DNA of 64,000 nucleotides from Umbilicaria muhlenbergii (GCA_000611775.1 KK106981.1:1793507-1857506); one strand, 5' to 3'; counted from the stretch's first letter, positions 22,017 through 34,160 are shown. The notes: generated by a model from the sequence alone, not told the origin. A program made the numbers and translations.

Positions 22017-22556
22017 ATGTCGACCAACTTCGTCGCCTCCAATCAGACCCGCTCTCTCCGTGCGTGCATGGTTTGCTCCATTGTGCAAACCCAGCAACGG
22101 TTCATCCGCGACGGCTGTCCGAATTGCGAAGCTTTCCTGGACCTCACAAACCACCCGGACAGCGTTCAAGAATGCACGTCGCAGGTCTTTGAGGGGCTAA
22201 TCACGCTGGCGGATCCGGGGCAGAGCTGGGTGGCCAAGTGGCAGCGGTTGGATGGTTATGTGGCAGGGGTTTACGCCGTAAAGGTTGTGGGCATGGTGAG
22301 TGGGCTTCCAACCTGTGGTGTCTGCAATTCCACTGGGCTGGACAGAGCTGTGCATTGGAGCTACGGCAGGGGGCATGAAAGAGGATCACAGTCTAATCAG
22401 TACTGGGGTTGTAGTTGCCAGATGAAGTGCAGGATAATATCGAGGCGGCGGGGGTGAGGTATATCCCGTGAGTACCTCCCTTTACGGGCCAAAAAAAAAG
22501 GCAGTAACTGACTCGATATTAGGAGAGACGGAAGCGCTCAAGACGACGATACTTGA
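22017..22556 (+). CDS. SPT4: Transcription elongation factor Spt4
   Basis: Spt4 pairs with Spt5 (DSIF) on elongating RNA polymerase II. Exons 22017-22295, 22415-22467, 22523-22556; 121 residues. The zinc finger is seen as [20 protein letters not shown] followed by PNCEAFLDL. Next come [20 protein letters not shown] and [20 protein letters not shown]. The last two exons add [20 protein letters not shown] and an acidic end. Introns are 119 and 55 nt; the second holds an A9 tract. Complete and convincing. Confidence 0.95.
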
Positions 22557-23620
22557 GCCGAGACTAGAGTCGCACTTGTGGTATTTATCAAAGCTACATT
22601 ATGAGGCGTCAAGGGCGGTGCTTTGGGATTGAGAAAAGGAGTCAAGCGGATACCCCGGTTGTCGGCACTTCTACCACGGCGGAGAGACTCCGATTCTCAT
22701 CAAAATCAGGATTCCCTGACGAGTAGAGTAGATCCACCTTTCCTGATTGAAGTTTCACAAGAACAACACCCATGTGTCTCTTTCCCTGCGAACCTTCGAG
22801 AGTTGCTTCACTAATCGGTCGTCTTGCATCAAACCTTATATGATTCATAACTCAATGCCTGTTTTCAGCGCTGTTACCCGAAGATGGCATCTCAACATAG
22901 CCATGTCTGAATGGTTCGCCAAACAGGCGGTCCCGTGCGATTGGGCGGATATCTTGGTGTCAATAGGCTTGCCCCGATCGGCTGACACCAGAAAAGCAAC
23001 GTCTTTCAGTCTCTCTGGTCTTGTCTTTCAGCAGGCCTCTTAGGTCCGCCACAATGACTCAGAAGGAGTATCGGGAATGATCTCTCCGCTGAGTAGATTG
23101 AGGTGGATGGTGGTGAGATGTTTTTTCTTGATGCATCAATTATTCATCCATCCTGAACGCGGTTCATTCAAACGACTTTCTAGCTATGATTAATGAGGGT
23201 ACAGCCTCGTTGCTATCGAGAAGAGTATTCTACCTCCAAGCCACTTTGGGGGTCCAACAATCATGCCTTGGTCTAGTGTACGACCGAAAGAAGAATCCGA
23301 GCTAGCGTGCCGCAAAGAAGGGAGACATGAGCCGCCGAGACTAGGAAAAGGGACGACAGTTTTGGAGCATATTGATACAGACAAAGACGAAAAAATACCG
23401 CCGATGCTGCCATTCGTAGATGCGTAACCGTAAGACATTAGCAGAAATCCACGCTATGGTCGCATAGGCAAGGAAATGCAGCAGACAAACCACCACATCT
23501 ATCTGATGCATACATGCGTGATCCTCGTTACGTTACTTTTCGTCAGGATTTTCCTCCTCTGTAGTAAATCTTCTCCAAACAGCGAGCAGCGGAAACGCTT
23601 GTGTAATCATGACTTCAGAT
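22557..23620. other. Intergenic, SPT4 / AT-hook gene (convergent)
   Basis: About 1.06 kb between convergent stops. Short open frames on both strands show no family features. No repeats noted. Confidence 0.45.
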
Positions 23621-24620
23621 CTAACCAGTTGGTGGTGGCCCCGAAAGCTGCTGCAGAGTATAGCTGCTTTCGGTGGTCTCACGTTCCGTCATCTGAACAT
23701 CTCTTTCTTCTGCTTGTTCCTGCATCCCTGCTAACGTGTGGTACGGCGATGTATATTCTGGAGCTTGAGTTTCCGCGACAACTTCCTCAGATGCAGGACC
23801 AGATTCGGCCTGCATCTGTTCTACGGCATGCGCTGTAGCCTCCAGAGACAACTTGCTCGCGTCGCCCTGTACTTTTCCTGGACGCCCGCGCTTCCTCTTA
23901 TCCGCCGACGACATCCCTGGCAAAGGAGCTTCGGTTGTTGGAGGCGTTGACATTACAGCGACCGGCGCTCCACCTTCCATTGATGGTCGTGGGGTCTTGA
24001 CTTTTTTAGGCGGGGGGTAGATTTCGCCGCGTTCGGCAGCCCGAGCAGCCCGGATCTCCTGCTCTGCCTTGCTTGGGCGACCGCGCTTCTTCTTAGGTGG
24101 CTCATCAGACTCTACAGTCGTGGTGGCTTCCTGGCCATTCACAGGAGCGAAAGCTACAGGACGAGGCTGGATGGTGCGCGCTGCTGATGAGGTAGAGGCT
24201 TCGCCAGTGGGCAAAGATCTTTTCTTTTTCTTTTTCGGAACGGCAGAGGTCTGCTCAGATGCGTCGCCAACAAGGGAATGGACAAGCAGATCTGAAGATC
24301 GGGAGAAGAGGTTGGCATAGGCCTTTTGGCACGCTGACACAGAACGGCCTGCAGAATAGTTTTGTCAGTCGGCACTCTCGTCGATCTCCTTGATGAGCTT
24401 GATGATGGCTCGAGGCGTAGCCGTTGATGTCCATCAGAGTGCTATCCTCTGCTTGGGAAATAGTACAGTAGATGTACTCTGAGGGATGCGCACCGTGTGG
24501 TAAGGATATCTCAGTCCATCTGGGCTCTATCTGAGCATCCTTGATGATCCTCACTAAAGTATTCGCTGGGATGGCAGCATCCTTGAGTATTTCTGCGAGA
24601 AGGTAAAGCTGTGAAGTCAC
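23621..24620 (-). CDS. AT-hook protein of fungal type, function unknown
   Basis: Exons 24620-24494 and 24348-23621 (145-nt intron, long for this window); 284 residues. The N-terminus (about residues 1-60) reads LLAEILKDAAIPANTLVRII, EPRWTEISLPHG then RSVSACQKAYANLF, resembling a small conserved head of fungal AT-hook proteins. Two canonical AT-hooks follow: KKKRGRPSKAEQE and KRKRGRPGK, separated by about 70 disordered residues. The first is preceded by a basic KKKKKRS patch likely to be a nuclear signal. The C-terminus is Gln/Glu/Thr-rich. AT-hooks bind the minor groove of AT-rich DNA, so a chromatin role is inferred; the target is unknown. Confidence 0.8.
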
Positions 24621-26746
24621 TCTAGGTCAGTCACAAGCGCGTATTGGTGTACCAGGGGAGTGAAGAAAGTTGCTGATCAAACAGAGCGAATTCCATCTGG
24701 GTAAAAGTCATTCCAGGGAATTCAAACAGTCACACACCTTCTCGGACTCAGAAAAGGGCCGATCAGATCCGTTGGACATCATGCGGCCGAAAAGGTGTCG
24801 GAGCTGGTACGCGTACAAAGGCGAAGATGCTAATATGATGAGCCTCGCGCGAAGTTCAAACTACCACGCTACGTCTGAAAGTAACGTTCTCCGATAGTGA
24901 GCGTAGGTGCCAAGCGGAGCAATCAGAAATGCATGCCGCCAACAGTGCAGAAGCGTGGAAAGATCAAAGATGTTTAGTATTCCGATTCCGTATTCCGTAG
25001 TATTAAATCGTGGGATTAGGAAAGGCTTGGATGAAAGAGCGTGGTCGTCATGTGCTGCTGCAAGTCGGCAGCTCGAGAAGGAGCGTTGAGGTGCCAGGTG
25101 TGGATGAGTTAAAACAGTAAGTACCAGGTCGAAAGGGTGTCGTGGAAAGAAGGTCACCAGGGAAATTGCATTCAAAATAGGTGCAGTAGCTGCGAAAGAG
25201 GCATGGTCAGTGGCACTCCGTACCTAATCAAACAAAGCTTGCAGCATGCAGACGCATGAATTTCGAGTTAACCCTGGAGTGCATCCGCCGCACGAAGGTG
25301 TGCATGCAAGCTCTGCCGGTTAACTGGGAAGTCTGGAAGCGTGCTCCCTTATAGTTAGAGAGGTGCCCGGGCGGCCCCCAGGACGCGAGAGAATGGCTGC
25401 AGGCACGGATACTGGCTGCTTCTCGGTACGGGCCTCCAACCCCTTGAGCCAAGTCCCATGTCTTGACACCCTTTGTTTGCCGACGCCCCGTATACTTGGG
25501 CTGCTTCGATGCCCTAAGTACAAGTAACACTCGCGATGGTCGGTACTTCGTAAACGACTTCAGCTCCGCATGGGGCCCGACCAATGTTCGTCGATACCTG
25601 CTGGCGATCCCCTGCCCGCCGCACTTGCGCTTCGAGCCACTCAGCTCGCATATCCGGTCCAAGCTTTGCGATCCACCAGCCAAGCGAAGTCGTCACGCTG
25701 CCAATCGATAGCCCGTCGGACAATTCCTTGCTATTCCATCCTGAGCGTGTGCGACGCTGGAGGACTTCAAGATGCCAACATCACCATATATGGCGACCCG
25801 CATTCTACTCCCTGTTGGACCCTTTGGCGAAGTATCCACGTGAGGCCAGATAAGCAGTCGATGACTCGTCGTTTCCGACTGCGCGCGCTCGACCTTGTTG
25901 CTGTGACCAAGCACCGGATTGAATGGATCGATGTCTCCTTCTTTGCAAAGCCGTCAATCGCGGTTCCTACACCAGCTTATATATATTCATCCCTCGCAGA
26001 AGCCGAACAGCTATCAGACTACTGCTGCAAAGACACATCACAACGGCTTACTTAGTGCTGGCGTTGGGCCTGGCTGCATCGCCACGTCGTTCAGGTCGAG
26101 ACGTGATTTCACTGTTAGCCTCTTCTTATTTGTGATCTAGCATCAGGACTATCATTGCATGTCTACAAGGCGTTGAACCTTATATTGCTCGTGTCCACGA
26201 GGATGAGCTACAACATATGGCAGTCTCCTTCTGCTAGGCGGGAATTGTACGAACATTGGGAGCGCAGCTGGCGGCATGTTTTCTACTCGTGCTTCGACTT
26301 CGGCACTGAAGCTCACTCCCTTTCCCTATGTACGTTGAGCGACGGCAAGCAGTGGGCACAATCCTCTTCATATTTTAGATAACTCGGGCAATAGATCACA
26401 GTTTCAATGAGGCTGCTCATACTCGTACAGGATTGTGTTTTTGGTGCACGGGACTTGCCGTGATGCTGTATTCCGAAAAGCGAGGACGAAGCCGGAACAA
26501 ATTACCTGCGATGATCATGCCTCCAATGTGAAGGACTAACAACTTCGCGCAATGTCACGACCATGACATGAAGCTCACTGACTGCTTGCGCTGGCCGACA
26601 TCTGATTTAATCGCGTCCGGGAGCACACTGGAGCTGTCCTGTAACGTCTGCTGGGAGGGCCGTCGAGGGTTCTGCTTTCGATTTCACTGTGCAGCTTGTC
26701 GTTCATTCCCAACTCTTCTGCGACATAGTCAATCCTTATGACAGAT
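24621..26746. other. 2.1-kb gene-poor stretch
   Basis: Between the AT-hook gene and the small minus-strand frame upstream of SET2. Open frames up to 161 codons occur (for instance plus 25570-26055 and minus 25228-25683), but they overlap one another on both strands and show no domain or low-complexity pattern typical of protein. No transposon termini, tRNA or tandem repeat recognised. Confidence 0.45.
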
Positions 26747-26971
26747 CTACCGCGACTCCCGCATCACACCCGCCACCACCCTGCCTGCCCAAGTCTCCTT
26801 CATAAACGCGGGGCGGACCACCGAAGCATCCAAGCAGAGAGGAATACGCCGTACCGAGCCGTGGAGCGCACTTTTGATTTCTGAAATTGGGTCGTCGTTC
26901 AGGGCGTGTAATAGCCTCTGTAGCTTAGAGGAGTGTTCTTGCGCATCTTGCGTTGCTCTGGCTCCGATCAT
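26747..26971 (-). CDS. Small hypothetical protein (74 residues), divergent from SET2
   Basis: Reads MIGARATQDAQEHSSKLQRL and ends TWAGRVVAGVMRESR. An N-terminal amphipathic helix and a clean start and stop 100 bases from the SET2 ATG suggest a real small gene. Composition is protein-like (few Ser/Arg runs, balanced codons). I do not recognise a family. It could also be one exon of a longer gene. Confidence 0.4.
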   Translation of the reverse strand: MIGARATQDAQEHSSKLQRLLHALNDDPISEIKSALHGSVRRIPLCLDASVVRPAFMKETWAGRVVAGVMRESR

Positions 26972-27070
26972 CTTGGGTTGGCCACATCGCTAAAAGTCGA
27001 TCTCCGTTCCTAAACCTTCACGATCCTCACCTCACACTCTTGCCTGTACCACCGGCAAAGTGTGGGCAGC

Positions 27071-30000
27071 ATGTCTGACGACGACGAAACATCGAAGAAA
27101 CCCGAGGTCGTCGAGGAAGGGATAAAGAGTATGAAGCTCAAGAATGGGGATGCTTCAGATGGGGAGGGGCAAGGTACGATACGCGTGGGAGGAATCAAGG
27201 AGTCGTTCACCTCAAACGGCACTCTATCACCAATCAAGGCTGAGAAGGGGTCTGATACACGATCTCCGGTGAAATCTCCGGTAGCCTCACGATCCCCTGA
27301 CCTGCTGAAATCAGAGGACGAAGAAATCGTTGGTGGCGATGTCACTGTGAAGATGGAGCCAGGCCAGCCTCTGAAATTGTCTCGAACGTCCTCACAGAAA
27401 ATCGTCCCTAGAGCAGCACCTTTGTTCGACGATTACCCAGACAAGACGGCGGAAGCCAAAGACACTTTCCAGGTAATACCGGCATGCATTTACTCGAACA
27501 AGTACATAGGCTCTACGGAGCATGCAATGGAGTGCGACTGCGCGGAGGAGTGGGGTAAGATTCATCTCCGCCTTTGCAATTCAATGGACAGTATCGTCTG
27601 GCAATATGCTAAATTCATGTTACAGATGCTTCAACAGGAACCAATGCGGCGTGTGGAGAGGACTCGGATTGCATCAATCGTGCGACTAAGATGGAGTGTT
27701 TCGGCGATTGCGGCTGCGGGTCCGATTGTCAAAATCAACGTTTCCAGCGACAACAGTACGCCGAAGTCACAGTCATTAAAACCGAGAAGAAAGGCTACGG
27801 TTTACGAGCTGACACCGAACTACATGCTGGTGATTTCATATTCGAATACATTGGCGAAGTCATCAATGAAGGCCACTTTCGCCGCCGCATGGTCCAATAT
27901 GACGAAGAGGGGATCAAACACTTCTACTTCATGTCGCTTAGTAAAGGCGAGTTCGTCGATGCCACAAAGAAAGGCAACCTGGGTAGATTCTGCAATCACT
28001 CCTGCAATCCCAATTGCTACGTGGACAAGTGGGTGGTGGGCGACAAATTGCGGATGGGAATTTTTGCCGAGAGATCAATCAAAGCAGGCGAAGAGCTCGT
28101 CTTTAACTACAACGTCGATAGATACGGAGCCGATCCACAACCTTGCTACTGTGGTGAGCCAAACTGCACAGGCTTTATCGGTGGCAAGACCCAGACCGAA
28201 CGGGCAACCAAGCTCTCCAATCTTACCATCGAAGCACTTGGTATCGATGATGGCGATGGGTGGGACACGGCGGTCGCTAAGAAGCCTCGCAAGAAGAAGG
28301 CAGGCGAAGAAGATGAAGAATACGTCAACAATCTTCAGCCCAAGTCACTAGACGAGGATGGAGTTACCAAGGTCATGGCCACCCTCATGCAGTGCAAAGA
28401 AAAGTGGATTGCGGTCAAGTTGCTTGGTCGCATTCAGCGCTGCGACGATGAACGAGTCCGCAATCGAGTCGTGAAGATGCACGGGTACCAGATATTGAAT
28501 TCTGCGCTTTCGATGTGGAAGGAGGACTTCAATGTCGTTTTGCAAATTTTGGATATACTCAACCAGTTCCCTCGCCTCACCCGAAATAAGATCAGCGACT
28601 CTAAGATCGAGGCTACCGTGGAGAGTCTTAAAGGCTGTGGAGACGACCGCGTCGAATCGCAGGCTTCCGCCCTGTTAGAGGTCTGGAGCACTCTGGAAGT
28701 TGCCTACCGAATACCACGCAAAAAGCGGGATCCTAATAGCATTGCTACACCAGAAAAGCATGGTCGCCTTGACCGCCGCGAATCATCTCGTGAGGGCCGG
28801 AAAGGACGTTCGAGGTCGAGATCGAGATCGAGGTCGCGGTCTCGGTCGATCGATGCTCCCCGCGGACCTGCAGCACCGACAGGTCCGCGTAGTAGCCTTC
28901 CACAACGGAGTGGCGCCTTCTATTCCGGAGCGAGACCTCCCTTCCCTCCGCGACGTCCCTTTAATCCCCTACCGACTGGCTGGTTTACCGCCACTTCCAA
29001 TGGCAGTACCTACTATTACAGCGCCACAGGCCAGACGACGTGGAGTAGGCCCACAATGCCCGCAGCGCAACCCCCGCCACCTCCCAAACCTGTCGCAACA
29101 AACAAGGCTTTGGAAGATATTATCAACGAGATTACCAATGCGAAAGCGAACACTCCAAAAGAAAAATCTTCTGCGTCGGCCACCCCGCAAGCATCCGCAG
29201 AGGAGAAGAAGGAGAAGAAAGGGGGCAAAGAAAGGTGGCGGACATATTGCGAAGAAAAGCAGAAGACGCTATATGAGAACACCGTGAGTCTTCAGCAAGC
29301 ATGCTGTGCGTTGCGAGGCTGACTGTTACGAAGCTGTTTCCCCACATCAAGTATGTGATGGACAAGTTCAAGTCGAAGCTACCGAAAGATGATTTGAAAC
29401 GCTTCGCGAAGGAAGTAAGTGCATTTCAGTCCTAGGAATCAAGTACACCTTCTAATGTGTATTACTACTTGTAGATTTCCAAAAAGCTTGTCAATTCCGA
29501 TTTCAAGAACCACCGCGTTGAGGACCCTACACGTATTTCATCGCGCCAGGAGAAACAAGTGAAGAAATATGTCAAGGAGTTCTTTGAAAAAGCAGTTGCA
29601 AAGAGACGAGAGCACGATAAAAAGAAGGCCGAACGGCAGGCAAAGGAAGGCGGGCCGGCCGAGTCACCCGCCGCAGTTCCAGACCCCGGGGTCAAGAAAG
29701 AGGAGGAGAGTGATGGTGATCAAGGGATGGATTTGTCGGACGACGAAGGAGACAAGGAGCGCCAGGAATCTGCAACTCCTATCACACCCATGGATCAAGT
29801 GGCGAATGGAGACGGGTTGAAAAGAAAGCGAGAGGCCGAAGAGGGGCCGGACGGTGTGAAATTAGAGGACGAGGATGCAACGCCAAGCAAGAGACCTCGC
29901 TCAACGACTCCACCACCGCCACCGCCGCCACCGCCGCCAACTGAGGGCATGCCTATAGATCAGGCTACAACAGATGACATGGCCGGCTACAACGACGAAG

Positions 30001-30284
30001 TTCGCAATGGGGACAGCGTCAGCATTCTTGGCACGCCAGTCAAGGACGAGTTAATGGAGGATGTCGACCCGCCTCCGGCCCCGCCGCCACCTCCAACAGC
30101 TCATCCCGATCACCTAGATGAAGATGGTATGGAGATATTAGACGAGATACATATTCAGAGAAGGTTCGCAACATCTCCGAGGCCGGGGCCGGGGGACGGC
30201 AGTCCAGATGGCGCAGTGAACGGGGGTTACGAAGTCATGAAGACGGAACGACTACACCGGTTGGAAGTACAGAACGGCATTTGA
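27071..30284 (+). CDS. SET2: Histone H3 lysine-36 methyltransferase Set2
   Basis: Set2 travels with elongating RNA polymerase II and methylates H3K36. Exons 27071-27554, 27626-29283, 29334-29414, 29475-30284; 1010 residues. Order of domains: acidic Ser-rich head (1-150); AWS Cys cluster (about 150-200: [23 protein letters not shown]); SET domain (about 200-325: [41 protein letters not shown]); post-[16 protein letters not shown]; a helical LW/TFIIS-like domain (about 390-510); an Arg/Ser-dipeptide tract (about 545-570); a WW domain ([19 protein letters not shown], about 609-636); the SRI domain that binds phospho-CTD (about 694-785, across exons 2-4); and a proline-rich acidic tail. Introns are 50-71 nt. 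The RS tract is the only unusual part. Confidence 0.97.
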
Positions 30285-30953
30285 AAACATTTTCGACGAG
30301 CCTTAGCTTTTTGAGAAGTACTGGCCTGTCTACGGGCATGGCATGGCATGGCATGGCATGGAGGAACAACGAATTAGGGCAGGACTCAGCACGGCTTGCC
30401 CGGCATGTCTTCATGAATCGTTGCGCCTTGCTGCGCCGGAACGGTATGGTATTGCATAAGGCAGGCGCATAAGCGGATATACCCCCCCGAGGTCAGGAGC
30501 GTACCGGCCTCTTGAGTCTCGTGAAGGCTCCATTCTAGTTCTCACCCACATACATTGCGATTTGGCGATTTTGGCTCCCTGACCGTGAATGTATATTAGC
30601 CATGGCGGCCAACCGAACAGCTGCCCCAGCTGTTGTACAGATGTATTGCGCTTCACTTGAATAATCAACGAATCGTATTCCCACTGTCAGACCGTGTAGT
30701 GTTGATGGTGCGTGTGACTGGCAGCGTTTTTCGAGTGCCATGCAGTAGCAGGACCAGTAATGTAGCCGAGAACCGGACCCCGCCACAGCGAGCTTCGAGG
30801 TCATTCACCCTTCACCCCTCACCCCGCGAGCATAACCTCGTTCGTTCACGTGTGAAGTTCCGTCACAAGTGGTGGCAACCGTTTGTACTCACGAATGTGT
30901 TCGACGCCTGCTCCTCGTTCCTCGAAAGTCGCTTAATTGCCCTTGGGTGAGTC
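30285..30953. other. Intergenic, SET2 / FYV10
   Basis: 669 bases between same-strand genes. Includes the (GGCAT)n tract listed separately and the FYV10 promoter. Nothing else recognised. Confidence 0.45.
30335..30361. repeat. (GGCAT)5 microsatellite
   Basis: Five perfect GGCAT units followed by GG, 50 bases after the SET2 stop, probably in its 3' untranslated region. Confidence 0.95.
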
Positions 30954-32337
30954 ATGGCAGAGCTCACCACAACAAAGCTCAACGCCGAAAGCCATCTCTT
31001 GCTCGTATGCCTCCTCCCCCGACCTTCCAGCGTGGATCTGAGGCGGACTCCTAATATGCTACTTGATCCCACAGGACCAACCCCTTCTCCGCCTACCTCA
31101 CGAGCTCGCGCGCAAGAACTTCAAGACGGTTCAAAAACACTTCGAACGTGAGCGTGATGTCGTCCTCTCCACCCTCAAATTCACCGCCAACGCCTCCCTC
31201 TCCGGCCAAGACGTCCCGCAAACCCTGGCGTCGCTCGACAGCATGATACATCGTATGCAAGGCCTGAAGAGAAAAATGGAGACCTTGCACGAGGAGGAAA
31301 AGGTCTTACATCAGCACTCGAAGAAGCGCATCCAACATCTCCAGGATCTTTACGAGATTCCTAGTTTGGCTGACGTCAAGTACGATGACTGGTCGAGAAT
31401 CAGGCTGAACAGGCTGCTGGTGGATTACTTACTGAGGAGTGGATATGGAGAGAGTGCGAGAGCATTGGCGAGGGAAAAGGGCATTGAGGAATTGGTGGAT
31501 TTGGATGTGTTCGTGCAGTGTCATCAGATTGAGGAGAGTCTGAGAAGGAGGAACACACAGGAATGCTTGGCTTGGTGTGCGGAACATCGGCCCATGATGA
31601 GGAAGATCAGCGTAAGATATCTGAACAGCAGGAGCAAACCATGGGGAATGCTGATTGTTACGGCTACAGAATAACCTCGAGTTTGAGCTTCGATTACAGC
31701 AGTACATCGAGCTGCGTCGAAGTGGGCGCCTTCTTGAGGCCAGGCAGCATGCCCAGAAGTATATAGCGCCGCATACGGATACACATGTCACAGAGATACA
31801 CCGAGCGGCAGGGTTACTTGCATACCCGCCAGAAACACAAGCAGAACCGTACAAGGTACGTATACAGCAATTTCTAAGCCAAGTCGGGATCTATGCTAAC
31901 CTACGCAGACTATGTACTCGCAATCCCGGTGGGACTACCTGGCATCCCTCTTCGTCAAAACCCACCATGAGCTCTTCTCTCTGCCGGCAAGACCACTCCT
32001 CCACATTGCTCTTTCGGCCGGGCTCTCGGCGCTGAAGACGCCCTCTTGTCATTCGGCATTTGCCAGCAGTAGCTCCAACGCCAGCTCGGTCGCCACATCC
32101 GTCTGTCCCATCTGCTCCACGGAGCTAAACGAACTAGCACGCAACCTCCCGTACGCTCATCACACGAAGAGTTACGTCGAGAGCGATCCGGTTGTTTTGC
32201 CGAACGGCAGGATATATGGAAGAGATCGGCTGCTGCAGATGAGCACCAAGGTAGGCCTCGATGAAGGGCATGTGAAGGATCCGACCACTGGGGAGGTCTT
32301 CGAGGAGTCGAAAATCCGCAAGGTCTATATCTCTTGA
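30954..32337 (+). CDS. FYV10: Fyv10/Gid9, GID ubiquitin-ligase subunit
   Basis: Fyv10 (Gid9, MAEA in animals) is a RING-type subunit of the GID/CTLH ubiquitin ligase that degrades gluconeogenic enzymes. Exons 30954-31004, 31075-31611, 31670-31855, 31909-32337; 400 residues. Domains: helical head (HELARKNFKTVQKHFERERD); LisH (RIRLNRLLVDYLLRSGYGES, about 125-150); CTLH (VFVQCHQIEESLRRRNTQEC, about 160-215); CRA (FELRLQQYIELRRSGRLLEA); and the degenerate RING with SVCPICSTELNELARNLP at the C-terminus. Introns are 53-70 nt. Convergent with BMT5, stops 73 bases apart. Confidence 0.94.
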
Positions 32338-32410
32338 TTCTCCTTGTTTTCCGTCGTCCCCTTAGCGTATCATAGCGATGGTGTATCATGATCAGAGTAG
32401 GGTATCTCTA

Positions 32411-33340
32411 TCAGTCATCTTCATCGTCTTCCTCGCCGGTTCCCCTCTTCCTCTTCTGAGGATTCTGCGTCTCTGCCCCGTCTTTCTTCTCGAAAATATA
32501 CGTCCTGGCACTTCGATCTTCGCCCTTCCACCCGCCGCCCCCCTCGATATTGCCTAACGTCCTTGCATGCTTATACCCCGGATACGCTTTACTCTGGAAC
32601 TTGAAGCTCCTGCCGACCTTCAACCCCACATGCCGCGCCAGGTCTCGAATGTTCCACAACTCGTAAGGCTCGCCCTCGAATACCGTGACGATGATACTCC
32701 CCGCTGGAGCCAGAAGCGGGAGCGCCGCCGTGAAGAAACCGACCAGCAACTCTGCCCATCTTGTCAACCGAGCACATGACATGGTAGATAGTGAAAGGGG
32801 GCACCTACCCTGGTTATGTCTGACCTGCCGATTCACGTCCTTGGTCAACCCGCCCACATGCGGGAAGTTGAAAATTATCCGCTCCCATCCGCCGCCTCTC
32901 CGCACTTCTTTCCCCCCGCCACCGGGTGTGCCTAACTTCGTAGCATCCACGCCGTAGAGGACTTTTTGGTCTTCGGCTTCGAGTTCTGAAATGTACGAGG
33001 TGGCTTGGGGGTACCTTTCTAGGAGAGCGGGGCGGGCGTCGTAACTTGTTGCGCAGAGGGCGGTGCAGGCGTGGTGGGTGAGGAGGGAGTGGGCGAAGGA
33101 GAAGTCGCCTGCTGGGGTGGTTAGATGGGAGGGTAGGAGGGTTGGGGGGAGTTGGGGGGACATACCTTCGCCGATGAGGAGGATGCGGTCGTCGGGGTGG
33201 AAGGGAATGGTCGGAGGTGGGGGGGCGGGCTGTGATGCAGTTTTGCTGGCGGAGGGTGGGGGTTTTGCGGTTGGTTTGGGGTCCCGTGGGGGGCGTTTTA
33301 ATGAGGCTCGTTGGGGTTTGGGGCGCTTTGTTTTGGGCAT
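32411..33340 (-). CDS. BMT5: 25S rRNA uridine-N3 methyltransferase, BMT5-like
   Basis: BMT5 makes m3U in 25S rRNA in the nucleolus. Exons 33340-33166, 33108-32809, 32751-32411; 271 residues. The basic head (MPKTKRPKPQRASLKRPPRD) is typical of nucleolar targeting. Splicing creates the SAM-binding motif LLIGEGDFSFAHSLL, which is interrupted in the unspliced frame. It continues with VLYGVDATKL, IIFNFPHVGGLTKDVNRQVR, ELLVGFFTAALPLLAPAGSI and EGEPYELWNIRDLARHVGL. The C-terminus is Lys/Arg then acidic. Introns are 57 nt each. Divergent from peptidyl-tRNA hydrolase with 259 bp between starts. Confidence 0.93.
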   Translation of the reverse strand: MPKTKRPKPQRASLKRPPRDPKPTAKPPPSASKTASQPAPPPPTIPFHPDDRILLIGEGMSPQLPPTLLPSHLTTPAGDFSFAHSLLTHHACTALCATSYDARPALLERYPQATSYISELEAEDQKVLYGVDATKLGTPGGGGKEVRRGGGWERIIFNFPHVGGLTKDVNRQVRHNQGRCPLSLSTMSCARLTRWAELLVGFFTAALPLLAPAGSIIVTVFEGEPYELWNIRDLARHVGLKVGRSFKFQSKAYPGYKHARTLGNIEGGGGWKGEDRSARTYIFEKKDGAETQNPQKRKRGTGEEDDEDD

Positions 33341-33599
33341 TGTGCATGTGTATACTCTATGGTGGCTCGTGTCTACGGTGCGCTGCTGATGTTGGAGGGG
33401 ACTTGGGGGGCAGGGGGGGGTGGGTCCGCCGCTAAGGTTCACAGGCGAAATATTTTGTCAGACTGTCAGACTCGTTTGAGTCATTGTCATCCTCTTCCAA
33501 CCCTCAATAATACAAAAACTGTCAATCTCAGGACCTTTGGAGGTGCTGTCAAAGACCTGCCATATACAAGTCTCTCGATCCTCCGCCCGCTCACCAGTT

Positions 33600-34160
33600 A
33601 TGCCCCGACCGCTACTCATAGCCTCCCTAGGCAACCCGCCCCCAACCTACACCAACACCCTCCACTCCGCCGGCCACACCCTCCTCTCCGCACTGCGCGA
33701 AACCCTCGGCTACCCCCCCTTCGCACGCGACCGCTCACTTGGCAACGGCCTCGTATCCCGCGGCGGCGACTTCACGCTCTGGCAGTCACCCAGCCTGATG
33801 AACATAAGCGGCAAATCCGTCGCTGGCGCCTGGAAAGGTTTTCTCCGCGACCTCACCCCCGACGACCGTGCGAGTGCGCGACTAGTGGTCGTGCACGATG
33901 AACTGGAGAGTCCGTTGGGGAAAATCAAGGTGAAGAAGGGAGGGAGTGCTAGGGGGCATAATGGGATCAAGAGTTGTATTGGGAGTTTGGGGGGGATGGA
34001 CTTTTGGAGAGTGGGGGTGGGGATTGGGCGGCCGGAGAGTAGGGAGAGTAGGGATGTTGCGGCTTATGTGTTGAGGAAGATGACGGCTGGAGAGGTTATG
34101 AGGATTAGGGAGGGGGTGGAGGAGGTCTTGAGAGTGCTTGGTGAAATGAGGGATGGCTGA
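33600..34160 (+). CDS. PTH1: Peptidyl-tRNA hydrolase (Pth1 family)
   Basis: Cleaves peptidyl-tRNA released from stalled ribosomes; the bacterial-type family acts in fungal mitochondria. Single exon, 186 residues. Motifs: LLIASLGNPPPTYTNTLHSA (GNP and catalytic-type His region), LWQSPSLMNISGKSV (the MN..G motif), VVVHDELESPLGKIKVKKGG (catalytic Asp) and SARGHNGIKSCIGSLGG. C-terminus RVGVGIGRPES. Start at 33600 (MPRPLLIASLG) lies directly before the first strand, so no long targeting leader is present; in-frame upstream sequence without ATG could only be used through a non-ATG start. Confidence 0.93.
   Translation: MPRPLLIASLGNPPPTYTNTLHSAGHTLLSALRETLGYPPFARDRSLGNGLVSRGGDFTLWQSPSLMNISGKSVAGAWKGFLRDLTPDDRASARLVVVHDELESPLGKIKVKKGGSARGHNGIKSCIGSLGGMDFWRVGVGIGRPESRESRDVAAYVLRKMTAGEVMRIREGVEEVLRVLGEMRDG

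Noticed and set aside
25228-26055. Overlapping open frames of 150-160 codons on both strands
   Set aside because: They overlap one another, lack domains and low-complexity patterns of real proteins, and show no plausible splice continuation.
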